A stretch of 64,000 nucleotides of DNA from Linnemannia elongata. Lineage: Eukaryota > Mortierellomycota > Mortierellomycetes > Mortierellales > Mortierellaceae. The number at the start of each line of letters is the position of its first letter. Positions within the stretch are counted from its first letter, which is position 1. The notes under the pieces were generated by a model that saw nothing but the letters and a program-made list of their open reading frames with translations, made no database searches and was not told the origin of the DNA. Below, one piece after another: positions 23,275-33,611 of this stretch. A program made the position numbers and the translations under genes. The stretch is taken from assembly GCA_036320915.1 (NCBI GenBank), contig JAXBDG010000004.1, forward strand, positions 558,001-622,000, in the 5' to 3' direction.

Positions 23275-23993
23275 CCACCTACTCACCAAGTTACATTAGC
23301 GATCTTGTCGGTATCAACCCGAACCCTGACTCGGTATCACCAAATTCAAGAATAACTAATGGCGCGCCGGGGAGTTTGGGCTATTATTGGAAGCAGCATA
23401 GGAGTGGTCCTTCTTTTAGGGTTTGTGGTTTAGCGCTGCAGGCTAAAGAAGCTAGAAAGCCAACAGCATTCCATCGACAACCGTCGACAAGCCTCACCTC
23501 GCCTACCCTCTGGCTGACAGCGATTATATTTACACGCAGCAGCAATCGGGACAAAGCATCAATCCTAGTTATTATAACAACCCTGCAGGAAAGTACCATA
23601 TCACCACCACGTATCACTTAGCACAGCTTGCGCCCACAGTTGTCCTCCCCACGGCACCCATCACAACTGTACCACCACAACAGCATCACACCCTCCCAGG
23701 AACAGATGCAAGCATTCCGGTTCTCACCCCACCCGCGGCCGATCTTTGTTACCACAGCCTACAGCACATATCAGCTACCTCCAGCCCACCAGTTCCCTAT
23801 CCAAGATGGCCATGAGCACTACTATCAGCATGGCAGCCAACGCCATTCGTCCTGCCCGTACACCAGTCAGCAACATGAGATTACCATCCCCTGCTGCAGG
23901 TCACTCTTCAAGTCCAGGCGCGATCTTAATTTCGAGTACATCTGGAGAGCCATTACTGGATCTACAATTAATATTGCGTCAGAATTGCATTGA
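23275..23993 (+). pseudogene. Fragment E2: TM region and tail of an F-like member
   Basis: Plus-strand pieces in three frames match the last exon of F and A. DLVGINPNPDS (linker) is followed by a frameshifted TM region and then YNNPAGKYH. Next comes VVLPTAPITTVPPQQHH, with a shift to QEQMQAFRFSPHPRPIFVTTAYST. At least three frame changes are needed, so it is dead. It starts within about 50 bp of fragment E1, in the opposite orientation. Confidence 0.75.
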
Positions 23994-24815
23994 AACCCCC
24001 ACAACAGTCTATCCAAGCCATTACCCTCTCTACCTACGATTCCTCATGACACCAAACCTATCCCAACATAGTATCCCTTCATACACAATTGATGCTCTCC
24101 ATTTCCAGAAATGCTCCATTGTGTGTGCATGCACTATGAGGTGTATCAATATGTTTGATTGGTATGACAGCAAGGTTGCTTGTTTGTGAGCAGCCGTCCC
24201 CTCAAGACAATAAGTGGATATCCAGAGAGTGACGAACATTATTAGCAGTGCATATGTTTCTCTGTGACCGTTGATGGAGATTTTTTATTTTTTATGTGAG
24301 CGTTTGTGATTCAGGCACGGATCTGTGATCAAGAGAACTCAATCAGTCTCAGTTGAGACCGAAGTTTCGGCGCCAGCTGGTCTTCTACAACAAACATTTC
24401 AGAGGTTCTTGAAGCACTATAGGTGTCTCGGTCGGTTCCTAGGCCCAAGTCGCCTTGATGTCCTTAGTATCGATACTTTGTTTTTACCGAGGTGTGTTTG
24501 TTTGCTCAAACGCTATGGGCTCTCATTTCGGCACTAGTGAAATGGTCGACTCTCTCCGCCTCTTTTCCTCCCTCATATCCCTCTAACTCGCCGCCGCCGC
24601 CGCCGCCGTCAGAGTCTCGCATATTTATTTTCCTTGCTTGTTTGCCGACTTTTACACCTCTTCCCCTACCTCTCCTTTTTCTACTTACTGCATCGTCTTT
24701 ATTCCACTCTTTCTCACTTCCATCTCATTCACTCAACCCTTTCTTACTTCCGTCTCATTAACTGAGCCTTCATTCGGCAACAACAACATTCGTCCATCAC
24801 CAACAGGATTCTAGA
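23994..24815. promoter_or_regulatory. Upstream region of member F
   Basis: No gene is seen. A (CCG)n run at about 24590-24608 is followed by a long CT-rich leader (24620-24770) that ends with CAACAACA just before the ATG. Confidence 0.4.
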
Positions 24816-26815
24816 ATGGGCGCCCTCGACCTCATTTGCGTTACCACAGACCCGGATTCAACGGCCTTCTATGGATTTGCATATGCAGATAGCTATGACT
24901 GCAGCTATGGCTATTGCTCCAACAACGTCCTTGTCAAGTCCAACGCCAACCCTACCTCAGGAAGTTCGCTCACCTGGTCCTTGGTCTCGAAGATCAGCAG
25001 CAGAAACATGACAAGCGTCGCCAGTTACATTTTTGATGCGAAATTTTCTTGCGCTATAAGTGCCCAGGGGGTCTTCACGATGTTTGGTTGGACCCGCGGA
25101 GGAATGTACAGTGGACCGAACTCAGCTTTTGGTGTCCGATACGACCCTGCTGGAACAATGGATGCCAAGTACAACTTTCAGGGTTCTGGAGCATGGATGA
25201 ACGTGACAATTGATCTGGCTTACAACTGGACAGGGTCTACCAACAAACATACATTGGGATACGTCAACAATGGAGTAACAACTGACCTCGTTCACACGGT
25301 CATCAGCGGGGATGGAAACAATATCTACGTTGCAAAGGTGGACGAGAGTACTAAGACCTTGACTGCTGCCGGAAATTGGGCCCTGGTAAGCCTACGCATT
25401 CTCACTCTACGTTTGATTAGGCGATCTCCCGTTGTTTGTGTTGCTCCACGGTATTATTATCTGACTCTATCCTTGTCGACTAGAACAAAACGATACATGG
25501 AGAAGTCATCTCAATGGGTATTGGTAACAACCATCTCTATACTTTCGGCTCATACCCTTCGTACATGGGTCGTGCCTTCTTGACTGGTTTCCCTCTCGCT
25601 ACCATCAGCCCCACCACACCGGTCGGGAAGTTCTACAACGCAAGTGTAGTCTCCGACCCTCAGTATGCTCGAGGAGTATATCTCTACACCTACCAGAATA
25701 CTTTGACGTTGATCGTTGCTAAATACGTGAGTGGCATACTCCACTAAGCATGAAAAGTTCACACCCAAGATGGTTTTTTTCCGGCGTTGTCATCTTACTA
25801 CTGTCGCTGACACCCCTCTAACCCACATTTTCTCGTCTCATTACAGGAATTTCTCACCAGTACTATATACAAAATCAACGACCCCGACAATACCAACAGC
25901 ACAGGACTTCCTGTTGCCAATTTCACCAATACAGCCACCAATATGGACTTCTTCGTACCCCTTGGAGACGGAACAAGCCCGACATCGTTTGCGCTGATGA
26001 AGCAGTTCGGAAAATTGTATGCATTCGGAAACGACAACGGGTACAGATACACCCGCGAGATTAACAAAGCTAGCATCACGGACTCTGTTGGTGTCAACCC
26101 GAACCCCAGTAAACCATCGTCAGGCTCTTCAAGTTCGCAGGATGATTCTTCATCAACGGGTGTGGTTATTGGAGCAATTGTTGGAGTGGTTCTTCTCGGA
26201 GGGGTGATCGTTTGGCTCACCAGGAGATTCAGGACCGCCGACACCGCGACGGCCACAAATACCGCCGCCAACAAGCCCTTGCCACCCGTCCCTCCTCTCA
26301 ACAACACCAACAACTACGTCTACCCTCAACAACCAGGTCAAACCGGCGGACCTAATTATTACAACCTTCCAGGACAGCCAGCACCCACAACCATCTTGCC
26401 TATGGCACCCATCACACCTGCTCCGCAACAACATCAAACCTACCAGGACCAGATGCTGGCACTCCAATTCTCCAGCCACCCTCGCCCGAACTATGTCACG
26501 ACAGCCTACAGCACAGAGCCGGTTACCTCCAGTCCACCAGTCTCCCATCCCGGATCGTCGGGAGCACCACAAGCAGCGTGGCAGCCAACGCCATTCGTCC
26601 CACCCACACGACTATCCAGCAGTATGGGCTCCCCAACACCCAGCGCAGGCGGTTTTTCTGTTGTTGCTACGGCCTTCTCGAGCACTGCAGCAGCCCAGTC
26701 ACCACAGGAACCACAAGCGATTGTTTCTCAAGAGTCTGTCGACAGCCCTGCACTCTCTGTTTCCACACCACTGTCGCCACCTTCTGTCCCCTACAGCACA
26801 CGTCCAAGCCCTTAG
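24816..26815 (+). CDS. Family member F: intact single-TM membrane protein
   Basis: Exons 24816-25385, 25484-25726 and 25847-26815 (phase-0 junctions) give 593 residues. It is the best full-length example of the family. The N-terminus MGALDLICVTTDPD has no signal peptide. The ectodomain carries SCAISAQGVFTMF, VRYDPAGTMD and sequons such as NMT, NVT and NWT. Exon 2 starts NKTIHGEV and contains FLTGFPL and NASVVSD. Then come ITDSVGVNPNP, a Ser-rich linker and a TM helix at about 376-398 followed by RRFR. The tail holds YQDQMLALQFSSHPRPN (HPRP at about 482), VTTAYSTEP and AAWQPTPFVPP. The ectodomain is plausibly a beta-rich, possibly propeller-like fold, but no catalytic motif is visible. Function is unknown. 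Tail sequence is far closer to A and B than the ectodomain is to A. Confidence 0.88.
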
Positions 26816-27153
26816 ACCCTCAGGCGACACCACGCTACCTCTATACCTTAGCAATTAATTTAATTTTACACATGAGCCCTATAGTGGTCACATTCCTCTG
26901 AATATGAACCAAACTCATCCCCAACCCCAGTCTCTGAACAGGATTTAGCACCAGCCGCAACACCATCATTACGGAAAAGACCAAGGGAAATGACGGCCCT
27001 TGTACCGGCTCCTGGATTAATCGCAGACATGAAAATTTACTCTCCTAGTGCTACGGCGTATCTTCGTGACATTACACGATCGTTCTCTTTCCTTGGTCCC
27101 AACTTTGCGATTCTTTCAATAAAAAAAAACAAACAACAGCGGTACCAGAGATA
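26816..27153. other. 3' flank of F, no gene seen
   Basis: Short AT-rich sequence between the stop of F and fragment G. Nothing recognisable. Confidence 0.4.
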
Positions 27154-27345
27154 ATGGATATCCTCAACTTTCGTTGCATTACAACCGACCTTGACCCAAT
27201 ATCGTTCTATACCTTTTGCATACGCCAACTCGTACGCCACCTCAGGAGCCCCCTGGATCTCCGGCAGCGTCCTCGTCAAGTCCAACCCCAACCCAGTCAA
27301 TTCAGACACTATTACCTGGTTTCCCATTTCCATTATTCCTACTCT
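27154..27345 (+). pseudogene. Fragment G: N-terminal piece of an F-like member
   Basis: It begins MDILNFRCITTDLDP, matching the start of F. After a one-base frame change near 27212 it continues AYANSYATSG and VLVKSNPNPVNSDTITW, parallel to AYADSYDC and VLVKSNANPTSG in F. It then runs into unrelated low-complexity sequence. The rest of the gene is absent. Confidence 0.75.
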
Positions 27346-27787
27346 TCCTCCCTTGTTTTTTTTATTCGACCCTATTCTTCTCTACACACTACATCAGACC
27401 CAACCCTGAGATTGGTTCACCTCATATCCTTACTGCAAGCTATAGCCTGCAATTTAAAGATGGTAGTCGACAGTTATAGATACAGCTAAGTAACGAAATG
27501 TTACTCTGAGTGTACAGGAAGCAGTGAAACGCGAAAGGCAGACAACAAGAACATTGAAAAAACATAGAACGCGGGGTGTGCGTGATGCCTTTAACAAATT
27601 GACACGCGGCTCCATTGTGAGAGAGTGAGATAGAGAAACAAAAATCAGGTAGAGGAACCTCAAGCTTGTATTTTTATTTGGCACCGCCTAAACAGCGACA
27701 CCCAAGAGTGGCACCAAGGAGTCGATAAATAAAAACGACCAACCCATATAAGTAATCTCGGTTCGTTCCCAAACATACTGGGCACAT
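27346..27787. other. Intergenic region, no gene seen
   Basis: Unremarkable sequence between fragment G and the secreted-protein gene on the minus strand. Confidence 0.4.
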
Positions 27788-28045
27788 TTACAGCCAGCAT
27801 CTGCCATTAGAGCCGAGGCCACGGCATTGGCCGTGGAAATCAAAGAACATGGGCGAGGAGACGATTCCACAGGATCCGCCGTCCCAGTTGCCGTGGGCCA
27901 GGGAACAGGCCTTCTGGGTCTTCCACAGGATCTCTCCGCAGGTGCACCAAGTAGGGATGGTGGGGCCGCCGGCGGCTTGGGTCATTGCCAGGGGGGCGGC
28001 GAGTGCGGCGACGAGGAGAAGGACGATCTTGTTGACGGCGGTCAT
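27788..28045 (-). CDS. Small secreted cysteine-rich protein (85 aa)
   Basis: A single exon encodes 85 residues. Residues 1 to about 24 form a clear signal peptide (KIVLLLVAALAAPLAM). The mature part of about 60 residues has six Cys at 34, 36, 47, 59, 74 and 83, enough for three disulfides, and is rich in Gly and Trp. A TATAAAAG box lies on the sense strand at 28282-28275, about 230 nt before the ATG. Size, secretion and Cys content fit an apoplastic effector-like or antimicrobial-type protein. I do not recognise the family, so that role is only inferred from form. Confidence 0.72.
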   Translation of the reverse strand: MTAVNKIVLLLVAALAAPLAMTQAAGGPTIPTWCTCGEILWKTQKACSLAHGNWDGGSCGIVSSPMFFDFHGQCRGLGSNGRCWL

Positions 28046-30699
28046 TGTTGAGATTAGATCTATTGTAGAGGGTAGATGAGGATGGTTAGGAGAGGGTTAG
28101 TTCTGAGGTGGTAAGATCAGTTTTTTTTTTTTTTCGTTGTTGAGAATGCGAAGAGTATTTAGAACGTACATTATGGAGGATGTGAAGGTACTTGTTGAGT
28201 GATGTGTTGTTGTTGTTGAGAGAATTTGAGTGCGCGTTTGCGGAATGAAGAGAAATCCTGGTCAGCTTTGATTCCTTTTATACTCGATTGTCGACAGTCT
28301 TCTCTCTCTCTAGCATGGATGAATTGAGTTAGAATTGAAGAGGCGCAAGACCCTGGGAAGGCCTACAGCTTACGACACGATGTATCTGATAGAGATTATA
28401 CATCTTGTTCTTTATTACCTATAAAGAAAGACGATCAGGCGGAGGGGGTTACCTCACATACGGGTAATTGATGAAGACCTGTTCCCAGGGCTGAGGGGTT
28501 TTTTTTGGTTCGTGATGGCGCGTCTTCATGCCATTTCTTTTACCAAGTGTCTGATTGTAATGTTCCTTTGGTAAAACTTAGTTGTCAGGCGTGGATGTTT
28601 CGAGCAACGAGGCGCATTAGCAGACCATGTCAAGGGAGAAAACCGAACAGGCCATTCAACGCACCTGTCACAAACAACAGAAGGGTCGCAGCGCAGCGAG
28701 TCTGAGTCCCAGGGAAGATAAACTGGGACATTATGCATTACAGCAAGATCTTTTGCCAAGTTTGGAAGGTTGGTACTCCTCGGAGATCATTTTACTCTTG
28801 AGAAAAAAACAAGAAGTCACCATTTTTGCTTTTTGCACTGCCTCTTGCACATACCATCGAACGACCACCAAAAGGAAAGGGCGCAAATAGGCGCTGTGTA
28901 TGCATAGTCCTGTACCACCATCCAGTATTAGGGCGGGAGTACTCATTTCTCGATTTGGTGATTTGTATGTGGAGCTCAGCCCCTGCTCTCCAGTTAGCAC
29001 CATAACCCCAACAGCAAAAAAGACATAAGGAACAAAAAAAAACGGCAATATGGACTGAGCTAAGGATGTTTGCAAGGAGTGGAGATAGCGCTGCCTGGCA
29101 AAATTATGTTTGCGCCTCATCCTTTCGACATCCCTGAATCTATGGAAATAGCCATAAACAAGGGGGCAGAGAAAAAAATACTCGCCCAAGCATCCCGGGA
29201 TAGATCAGAGGACGAGCAACAGAGTAAAAAAAGACGCGCATCACATCGACGATGGTGCACCAAGGCAAATCACATTCGTTCGTGAGCTTGTATACTCTTG
29301 TTCCTGCATGACCACTCTCACTCCTTCACCCCAAAAGAAAGGACCATTCACGCCTTGTGACCAAAAATCATGATCTGTGCTTTGTAAAGAAAAGTTCACT
29401 CTCTGCCGTGTTGTAAAAATATATGATCCACGCCGTGTAAATAAGTCAGGCGGTCACATTTGAAGCCGAATTCACAGTGCATGTTTTTTTTTTTTGTTTT
29501 TCTTGATTTTCTTCTATGTCGCCATCATGTCTCTCTTTTCGTCGCCACCATGTCTCTCAACCAACCCAACCCTTCTCACCGTCTCCCAGTCCATCCTTCC
29601 ATTCTTTTGCCACATCCTTGTCTGCCTCATCAACCTCGCCTACTGCTTTATTGACTCTTAAGATAACTCCTACTGTTAATTTCAAATATGGGAAGAGGTA
29701 AATCCATTGCAGACAATGGGGTATTGTAAGCAGTAGAGTAGCCTTGTTGCTACGATCTGCTGAAATTAAGCCCATTATTCTATATATTTGTTCGACAAGA
29801 AACAACATCTCTCTTTCGTCTCTTTTCCCCTTCTGTCTGCGCCTTTCTAAAAGGGTGATATATTCAAGCGCGGAAGTAAATGGAGACTGGTTGCTGTTTC
29901 GTATGAACACTCTGGATAGATACCACAGGCACAATCTGAAAGGCGCGAGATGACGGACAGATGCAATGGTTTCTCAATCGCCAAACGATGACACGAAAAA
30001 CCACTTGAAATGTTGTCATTGCAAACTATGAACGATGAAGCAACAATTAGAAACACTTGCAAAATCCCTTGCTCAAGGGCACATGGTGAGGAAGAGAAAT
30101 GAGACTCTTTATTCCCAACCCCAAGTCCGCATAATAAAAAGAAATAAAGGCCTATCCACTGCTGAACCTCTCCCTCGTGAGCACTCAGTCCCCATTTCAT
30201 ATGCTCTCTATTTTTTTTTAACGCATCTTTGAGATGATTGAAGTGGCTTAGGTTCTGGTGTCCATTTGGCTATTTTACGCGCTCGCCCGTGAGTGTCTAG
30301 TAAGGAATTGGAATATTGCCTAAGCGCACCACTTCTTTACAATTTTATATAACTGGGCTGTTGTTTGCGCTCCCTTGCTCTTTAGCTCTGTGGGTCGGAG
30401 GAGACGATGCAACAGGAGCAGTGCAGAGTCTAGAAAAAGTAAACGAGCGAGAGAAGGTGCGAAAGGACAATGTATTTCATGCTACGAAAGATGGGGTTAT
30501 ATTTACAGGTTGTGGCTATGGAGGCGCTGAGGAATTCACTGTGGAGAGCGCTGATATACACAGTGCTTGGAGTGGAGGCGCGACGTAGAGGTAGGGATGC
30601 GGCTTAAGGGGTAAGGAAGTGGGCTCAGTCGGAGGCTAAGTCGGAGGTCAGCAGAGGAGAGGGCAGCATGTACAAACTAGGGCATAATCCTGTCCCATA
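28046..30699. other. Gene-poor region, nothing supported
   Basis: Apart from the upstream region of the 85-residue secreted protein (TATA box at 28275-28282), I see no credible gene. The frames at 28627-28890, 28731-29189 and 30316-30588 lack a good start, introns or recognisable motifs. Confidence 0.35.
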
Positions 30700-31167
30700 C
30701 GATTGCATGGCCAAAAGAGACAGAACAAAAACGTGAGTAAAGACAGCGTTTTCGTACCTCTCCGATGTTGTGCGCCTCCTGCCACGATTTCGCTTGTGGT
30801 TTTGCATCCTAACGGTCGTCCCACGGTCACTAAACTTAAATCAAGATTGGCCCTCGATGCATGCCACGCCCCCAGTCCATGCTGCACGCCCATATCTGTT
30901 GTCAAGACAACCTTTCGGTTTGCGCCGCCTGGACCCCTTCGAATCGCGTTCTGGGGGCGTAAGTACTATCCTGCGGGCAGTTGCTTTCTTGAAACGTGCA
31001 GCACACTTCCCCCCTTCCTTTGAACCGATATCGTCGGTACATCTCTTTCCACTTCCCGGAGTGCAAGACCGCATTTGATCACAGTCTATCAATTCTGTTA
31101 TTATTCCTTACAATATCAATTCAAGTGAGTTTTGGAGGAAATAGTTCAGATGTATGACTCTCGCCAG

Positions 31168-31176
31168 TATATAAAG
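31168..31176 (+). promoter_or_regulatory. TATA box of the 128-aa secreted protein gene
   Basis: TATATAAAG, conserved at 41936-41944 in the second copy. A likely leader intron follows: donor GTAAGC at 31269, a TACTAAC-like branch site near 31426, and acceptor TTAG ending at about 31502. Confidence 0.55.
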
Positions 31177-31524
31177 AGGTCGGCATACCCACAAAGTATG
31201 CTTCACTTAAATTCATCGCACCTTACCATCAAGACTCGCCAGCCAGCCAAACCACTACAAGACCTACTGTAAGCACCCTTCAGACCCTCGCAAGATCATC
31301 GCCTCTCATACACCCAACAGAAACCCACAAAACGCTCTGCACAACCAAGGCTGTCTTTCAGACTGAACTGAAGGCCTGTTTTGTTGGACGTCTTGCAGAT
31401 GACAAAGGGGTATCGAAGTTTTTTTTACTAACCTTGCACCTTGGCATTCCTTCTCCGAACGGCAAAAACCTTCTCCTAGCGACGAATCGACTTTACTCTT
31501 AGGATTTCTTCTCCCAACGACGCC

Positions 31525-31911
31525 ATGAAAACTGCTATCATTCTCAGTGCGCTTGCTGCGTGTGCCAATGCGGCGTACTACATCATCGACACCGTCCCTG
31601 AGCTCAACGGAGCGTTCACCTACTGGGCCACCCTGAGATACGACGCAGATCACTACACCGCACGCCAACTAGAATGCGTTGACAAGATGGGCGTTACAAT
31701 CAATAGGGGCGACATCGGCTCGGAATTCAAAATCTGCCCCGACTCAAACATAAGAATGGGCCTGTATTTCCCACATGGATACAACGGGACCATCTCTGAG
31801 GCATATGACTACCATAACAAGGTCTTCTACCCTTGCGTCAGAATTAATAATCAAGTGACTAAGTCTTACGCTTGCGGCGGCGTTTTCATGCAGGATTTCC
31901 TTCCAAAATAA
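31525..31911 (+). CDS. Small secreted protein (128 aa), intact copy
   Basis: Begins MKTAIILSALAACANAA, a signal peptide with likely cleavage near residue 17. The mature part of about 111 residues has four Cys (51, 71, 104, 117) and one NGT sequon at 88. It is rich in Tyr and looks like a compact beta-type secreted domain. I do not recognise the family. A TATA box at 31168 and a probable leader intron precede it. The segment is duplicated at 42618, where the frame is broken, so this is the only intact copy here. An effector-like or cell-wall-associated role is inferred from size and secretion only. Confidence 0.78.
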   Translation: MKTAIILSALAACANAAYYIIDTVPELNGAFTYWATLRYDADHYTARQLECVDKMGVTINRGDIGSEFKICPDSNIRMGLYFPHGYNGTISEAYDYHNKVFYPCVRINNQVTKSYACGGVFMQDFLPK

Positions 31912-32173
31912 ACTATACCCTTTTTAAAAAAAGGTCCACTTTCAGCACAACAAAATCTCTTTCATATGGACGCCAACGACCTAGGTATTTCATGGAGAGG
32001 AAAAGTTTCAAGCAACTTGTCAACTATAGCTGATTTTGCCGACAGCCACTCGGCAGTGGTAGGAGAATTTGGAGGTGTGCAAACACAAATGGGGTGAGTG
32101 GGTTGATGTATTTCAAATATGCCATTGAAATACGCCTCGAATGGAATTGGACCATGTCAAAGTTTGACACCCC

Positions 32174-32434
32174 CTATTGTGAATTGCAACTCATAGAGAA
32201 AGATAACGTCGCAAGGCTTATAATCGGGGTTTTAAAGTTCACTACTGGGAGAATAGCCTTGAGCCCGTCCGACAGGTACTCCGAGTCTTTGGTGATTTGT
32301 ATCCGGGACGTTGCTGGGTCAACGTTTGTACCTATTAGGTACTGTATCAAGGCGTGGGGACCGTTGTGGACCAAGCCTATCCCCTTGGTAGAAGCAAAAG
32401 GCAACAATCCCAAGCCAAAGACCAGATTTTCCAC
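32174..32434 (-). other. Conserved antisense frame in the duplicated segment (uncertain)
   Basis: A minus-strand frame of 86 codons begins MENLVFGLGLLPFAST and includes GTNVDPATSRIQIT. Copy 2 (43467-43087) keeps the frame for 126 codons with few changes in the first 67. A plus-strand frame ending ERHQDLW is also preserved in both copies, so the DNA itself may be what is conserved. No promoter or family is recognised. It could be a real gene, an old retroelement piece, or chance. Confidence 0.25.
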
Positions 32435-32635
32435 AGAGCGCCATCAAGACCTGTGGTGAATCTTTTTTCATTCCCGTGCTCCTATGAGCAAGGCTCCGAA
32501 ACCATCCCCTCCACTTCTCCATTTTTCACTGCAGACGAGGTGGGACAAATCTCACTTCTTATTATGTCACCCTTTCACTGCCATTTTACCCAAAGGGAAG
32601 CGTCAATGTTCACGCTAGCAAGAAATCACTAATGT

Positions 32636-32752
32636 GCTTCCTAGGCTCGACTCCATCCCTACTTCGACGCAATTGCCTTTTCCACTTGCCATAAAAAGTC
32701 AAGTGGGAAAAGCAATTGCATCAAAGCGAGGATAGAGTTGAGCCTAAGAGCT
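32636..32752. repeat. Foldback (hairpin) element, short form
   Basis: Two arms of about 48 nt are near-perfect inverted repeats. The left arm starts CTAGGCTCGACTCCATC and ends CCTTTTCCACTTG; the right arm runs CAAGTGGGAAAAGCAATTGC to GAGCCTAAG. The loop is about 11 nt. It is MITE-like in form, and the same site in copy 2 of the duplication carries a longer version. Confidence 0.8.
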
Positions 32753-32756
32753 AACC

Positions 32757-32781
32757 TTTTTTTTTTTTTTTTTTTTTTTTT
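32757..32781. repeat. Poly-T tract (25 T)
   Basis: Uninterrupted T run just after the hairpin. In copy 2 the matching site has only a short T run followed by GTTGTTG. Confidence 0.9.
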
Positions 32782-32870
32782 GGTTATAAAATGAGAGCGA
32801 AAGGGTGATTCCAAAAGAAAGAGAGCACAGTCCTTCTGTGAAAAATTGAGTGAGAGGGTTCAAAGGCGAC

Positions 32871-33428
32871 GCAGGGCACGGCGTGGGAAAACAAGGTTAG
32901 CATGATTTCCTTCAGCGCCGCGTCCTTAATTTTACACGGAGGGTCTGTTGTGCAGCAGCAACAAACTGCCCTTTGAAGGACTGTTCTGTTCCTGGGAAAG
33001 GGGGTTCGGTAAGCGATATTTTTCTCCAATGAGCAACGAAGAACAATAGGCGTTGAAAGCGGCGTGTGGGATGGCACAAAGATACAGGGTTCGCGCAGGG
33101 TCCCCTTTCGCGCGCCGCGTCTCAATTGTGCGCAGATGATCTTATGTGTAATCACAGCAATATACCACTCAGAGTTACGCAGCAGAGGTTTTGATGGAAG
33201 AACAGTGATAATTGGACGCCTCATTGATGACAAATTCGCACGCCGTCTAGGGTATCCACAGGCGACGGCGAGGCGGTGTCATCCTGAAAGTAGGCATATG
33301 GAAAGCTGAAGTTCCAGGACTGTGTATAAATACCTGTGGCTTCCAAAGTTCCCCCACCTTCATCATTAGATCAGCAATTCCTCTCCCTCTCACCCTCCCA
33401 CCCTCCTCCCACACCACACAACAACAAG
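32871..33428. promoter_or_regulatory. Upstream region of the 60-aa secreted peptide, TATA at 33325
   Basis: TATAAATA lies at 33325-33332, about 100 nt before the ATG at 33429, followed by a CT/CCCTCC-rich leader and ACAACAAG before the start. No other gene is seen. Confidence 0.55.
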
Positions 33429-33611
33429 ATGCGTTTCGCGATCACCCTCGTCTCCATTGCTCTCTTGGCAGGCTCTGTCATGGGCATCACTTGCAGCGAT
33501 GGCAGCGGTAGGACAGGTTTTTGCACCTCCGGGAGGACCTGCCATGGGATCGGTGGTATTTCTTTCAACGGAAACTGCCCTGACCCCTACACCGTCTGCT
33601 GCGAAGCGTAA
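33429..33611 (+). CDS. Secreted six-cysteine peptide (60 aa)
   Basis: A single exon encodes 60 residues: a signal peptide of about 19 residues (MRFAITLVSIALLAGSVMG), then a mature peptide of 41 residues. Six Cys (22, 32, 38, 50, 57, 58) follow C-x9-C-x5-C-x11-C-x6-CC with Gly-rich loops and NCPDPY before the terminal CC. From memory, this resembles the short Cys-rich module (C..GxC..C..GxCPG..CC) fused to secreted cell-wall hydrolases in various fungi, here standing alone. A TATA box precedes it. A small stable extracellular peptide is likely; binding to cell-wall polymers is a guess. Confidence 0.78.
   Translation: MRFAITLVSIALLAGSVMGITCSDGSGRTGFCTSGRTCHGIGGISFNGNCPDPYTVCCEA

Larger units (their letters stand above)
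30700..32870. repeat. Segmental duplication, copy 1
   Basis: This direct repeat of about 2.2 kb matches 41500-44010. Shared landmarks in order are AAATCAAG-x-TTGGCCCTC-like sequence, CCATAT-x-TGTTGTCAAGAC, the TATA box and leader (31130-31440, almost identical), the secreted-protein frame, the AAGGCxTGGGGACCG block, and the hairpin with its flanks. Divergence is uneven: the leader and 32341-32460 are almost identical, while other parts differ by roughly a tenth to a fifth by eye. Confidence 0.9.

Noticed and set aside
28731..29189. Minus-strand frame of 152 codons
   Set aside because: No recognisable domain, no intron or promoter signal; interrupted by A-rich sequence translated as Phe runs.
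30316..30588. Plus-strand frame of 90 codons
   Set aside because: It begins with TTG, not ATG, has no motif, and lies in a gene-poor stretch; no supporting promoter or intron.
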